From Variovorax sp. PAMC26660 (GTDB lineage Bacteria; Pseudomonadota; Gammaproteobacteria; Burkholderiales; Burkholderiaceae_C): 64,000 nucleotides of DNA. Location: contig NZ_CP060295.1 in assembly GCF_014302995.1 (NCBI RefSeq), positions 3,339,501-3,403,500 of the forward strand. The letters run 5' to 3'. A model generated the notes under the pieces. The model ran no database searches and was not told the DNA's origin. It was given only the letters and a program-made list of their open reading frames with translations. Shown here piece by piece: positions 62,200 to 64,000 of the stretch. Within the stretch, counting starts at the first letter, position 1. Each line of letters begins with the position of its first letter. The position numbers and the translations under genes were made by a program.

Positions 62200-63138
62200 G
62201 TGTCGACCAAGATTCCCTTGCTGGTGCTCAACCGGCTCTCCAGAGCCCACCAGGCCCAGATTGCCGAGGTCTATGACGCGACCTTTGCCTTCGACGCCGC
62301 CCAGCGCGCAGCCGCGGTTGCCGAGCACGGCAAGAAATTCCGCGCGGTGTTGACCATCGGCGTCATCGGCATCAAGCCCGAGGAAATCGCGGCCATGCCG
62401 GCGGTGGAGCTGATCTGCTGCCTGGGTGCGGGCTACGAAGGCGTGCCGCTCGAGGTGACGCGCGCGCGCGGCATCGTCACGGCCAACGGCGCCGGCACCA
62501 ACGACGACTGCGTGGCCGACCATGCCTTCGGGCTGCTCATCAGCATCGTGCGCGAGTTCCGCAAGCTCGATCGCCTGTGCCGCGAAGGCGTGTGGCGCGA
62601 CGCCATTCCGCAACCGGCCAACGTGTCGGGCAAGAAGCTGGGCATCCTGGGGCTGGGCACCATCGGCCAGAAGATCGCCAAGCGCGGCGCCGCGTTCGAC
62701 ATGGAGATTGGCTATCACAACCGCAAGCCGCGCGAAGGCGCGACGCACCGTTACTTCGATGACCTGAAGTCGCTGGCGGGCTGGGCCGACTTCCTGGTGC
62801 TCGCGGCGCCGGGCGGGCCAGCGACGCGTCATCTGGTCAATGCCGAAGTGCTCGATGCACTGGGGCCGCAGGGCTACCTGGTCAGCATCGGACGCGGCAG
62901 CGTGGTCGACACCGAGGCGCTGGCTGCGGCGCTGCGCGAGAACCGCATCGCGGGCGCTGGCCTCGATGTGTACGAGAGCGAGCCCAAGCGCCCCGAGCAG
63001 CTGGTCGGGCTCGACAACGTGCTGCTGACCCCGCACATGGCGGGCTGGTCGCCCGAGGCGACGCAGAGGTCGGTCGATCATTTCCTGGCGAATGTCGAAA
63101 GGCACTTCGCGGGGCGCGGCGTCGTCACCCCGATCTGA
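62200..63138 (+). CDS. D-isomer-specific 2-hydroxyacid dehydrogenase
   Basis: 312 residues. The NAD-binding loop is G-I-L-G-L-G-T-I-G near residue 148, the catalytic Arg is in S-I-G-R-G-S-V-V-D near 228, the Glu in Y-E-S-E-P near 262 and His in L-T-P-H-M-A-G near 279. The N-R-K after beta-2 favours NADP, as in hydroxypyruvate/glyoxylate reductases (GhrB-like). The start is a GTG at 62200, seven bases after AGGAG at 62188-62192. Likely reduces glyoxylate, hydroxypyruvate or a related 2-keto acid. Confidence 0.93.
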   Translation: MSTKIPLLVLNRLSRAHQAQIAEVYDATFAFDAAQRAAAVAEHGKKFRAVLTIGVIGIKPEEIAAMPAVELICCLGAGYEGVPLEVTRARGIVTANGAGTNDDCVADHAFGLLISIVREFRKLDRLCREGVWRDAIPQPANVSGKKLGILGLGTIGQKIAKRGAAFDMEIGYHNRKPREGATHRYFDDLKSLAGWADFLVLAAPGGPATRHLVNAEVLDALGPQGYLVSIGRGSVVDTEALAAALRENRIAGAGLDVYESEPKRPEQLVGLDNVLLTPHMAGWSPEATQRSVDHFLANVERHFAGRGVVTPI

Positions 63139-63146
63139 TGTCTTGC

Positions 63147-63246
63147 TCCTTCCCCCTCTGGGGGAAGGTCGGGATGGGGGCGGGCAGAGCGCTCGATGGA
63201 TGCGCCGCTTGCCCCCACCCCCGCCCTCCCCCGGAAGGGGAGGGAG
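63147..63246. repeat. Pair of inverted GC-rich palindromic repeats
   Basis: The gap between the dehydrogenase and amidase genes is almost wholly filled by two repeat units. The first (63147-63184) holds the stem CCTTCCCCC-TCT-GGGGGAAGG with a GGGATGGGGG tail; the second (63211-63246) is an inverted relative with CCCCCACCCCC followed by a CCCTCCCCC-like stem. The second unit ends at the amidase stop codon. The pair could form a large foldback and may act as a bidirectional terminator. Confidence 0.7.
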
Positions 63247-64000
63247 TCAAGCCAATACCGGGGGACGGTGGGATGCCCAGCCGCATGCCCGGTCATACGC
63301 ATGACCCAGCCGCAGCACATCGAGATCCGCATGGATCGGCCCGGCGAGCTGAATGCCCATCGGCAAGCCGCCCTCCCCGAACCCGGCACGCACGTTGAGC
63401 GTTGGCAGGCCCGCCAGCGTGAACGGCGTCACGATCTCCATCCACCGGTGGTACGTATCGCTCTGCACGCCGGCCACTTCCGCCGGCCAGTGCAGTTCCG
63501 CGTCGAACGGAAACACCTGCGCCGTCGGCGCCACCACGAAGTCGAAGCGCTCGAACAGCTTGAGAAACGCGCGGTACACGTTCGAGCGGTAGAGCGAGGC
63601 CTGGTACAGCGAGGCCGCATCCAGATGCCGGCTTTGCTCGATCTCCCAACGCGCCTCGGGCTTGAGCTGCGCGAACAGCTTCGGATCGCTCAGGTAGGCG
63701 CCGAGCTTGCCGCCCACCAGCAGTTGCCGCAAGCGCAGCCAGGCGCTCCAGTTGTGCTCGCGCGGCACGTCGAGCGTGCAGGGCTCGACCTCGCAGCCGA
63801 TGGTGCGGAAGGTGTCGAGCGCCTTCTCGCCGAGTTCGCGGATGCCGGTTGCGAGCGGCAGATCGGGCCAGATGCTGCCGAGCCAGCCGATGCGCAGGCC
63901 CTTGCCGTCGCCGTCGAGCTGCAGCGCATCGGGCGAGGGCAGGGCGTGGGGCGACGACAGCGGCACACGGCCGTCGAAGCCGGACTGCACCGCCAGCAGC
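63247..64000 (-). CDS. Amidase family protein, 3' part only
   Basis: At least 251 residues are visible and the frame stays open at the window edge, so the 5' part lies outside. The visible part matches the C-terminal half of amidase-signature enzymes: G-F-D-G-R-V-P-L-S, L-R-I-G-W-L-G, F-D-F-V-V-A-P-T-A-Q-V, T-L-A-G-L-P-T-L-N-V-R and G-L-P-M-G-I-Q-L-A-G-P. The catalytic Ser-cisSer-Lys motifs lie upstream and are not seen. It hydrolyses an amide; the substrate is not known. Confidence 0.9.
   Translation of the reverse strand, partial: LLAVQSGFDGRVPLSSPHALPSPDALQLDGDGKGLRIGWLGSIWPDLPLATGIRELGEKALDTFRTIGCEVEPCTLDVPREHNWSAWLRLRQLLVGGKLGAYLSDPKLFAQLKPEARWEIEQSRHLDAASLYQASLYRSNVYRAFLKLFERFDFVVAPTAQVFPFDAELHWPAEVAGVQSDTYHRWMEIVTPFTLAGLPTLNVRAGFGEGGLPMGIQLAGPIHADLDVLRLGHAYDRACGWASHRPPVLA

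Overview
The window is high-GC, densely coding DNA whose gene content and gene order (argB next to slmA, TRAP and branched-chain-amino-acid-type solute-binding proteins standing alone, many CoA-ester enzymes, GC-rich palindromic repeats) fit a betaproteobacterium of the Comamonadaceae, most likely Variovorax or a close relative. That assignment is inference from gene content; no rRNA or tRNA gene lies in the window.

Region 1 (about 1-32.5 kb) is a surface-polysaccharide (O-antigen or capsule type) locus. It opens with an MBOAT O-acyltransferase, a coiled-coil methyltransferase and a polytopic GT-C-like protein on the minus strand. Divergent from these is a tightly packed, translationally coupled plus-strand run: WbqC-family protein, GtrB-like glycosyltransferase, PhyH-type dioxygenase, two methyltransferases, NeuD-type acyltransferase, a glycosidase-like beta-propeller protein, a GtrA flippase and WecE. 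Then come gmd and two very large multidomain glycosyltransferases. A minus-strand export and precursor operon follows (manC-wzm-wzt), and then four GT2 genes in a coupled plus-strand run. The region ends with an OafA/SGNH acyltransferase, one more GT2 enzyme and a WecA/MraY-type initiating transferase. A workable model is that the WecA-type enzyme primes undecaprenyl phosphate, the GT2/GT4 enzymes build the chain in the cytoplasm from GDP-mannose-derived and other nucleotide sugars, Wzm/Wzt export it, and the MBOAT, OafA and GtrA/GtrB/GT-C proteins decorate it outside.

Region 2 (32.5-36.1 kb) holds housekeeping genes: argB, slmA and a catalase with a terminator and an OxyR-like upstream site.

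Region 3 (36.1-44.9 kb) is a sugar-acid catabolic island around a divergent GntR/FadR-type regulator. On one side are a UxaA-family dehydratase, an SMP-30 lactonase and an Ldh2-type dehydrogenase. On the other are two SDR dehydrogenases, an FAH-family hydrolase, a lone TRAP solute-binding protein and an AraC regulator. The set looks like a non-phosphorylative (diketo-hydrolase) route for an aldonic or aldaric acid.

Region 4 (44.9-64 kb) begins with a LysR/SDR divergent pair, followed by a TetR-controlled beta-oxidation-like operon (acyl-CoA dehydrogenase, DUF2147 protein, bifunctional hydroxyacyl-CoA dehydrogenase/enoyl-CoA hydratase, thiolase, hydrolase, thioesterase, SDR). Then come a DsbA-like isomerase, an enoyl-CoA hydratase, a solute-binding protein, a YciA-like thioesterase, an ATM1/MsbA-type ABC exporter, a 2-hydroxyacid dehydrogenase and the 3' part of an amidase gene that runs off the window.

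The most striking non-genic structures are repeats. Two copies of a ~241-bp double-hairpin element lie in inverted orientation and bracket the 20.7 kb between 36.1 and 56.8 kb. A second GC-rich palindrome family forms both ends of a small DUF559 nuclease-like gene inserted in the beta-oxidation operon; related palindromes appear in frame inside the ABC exporter gene and next to the amidase gene.
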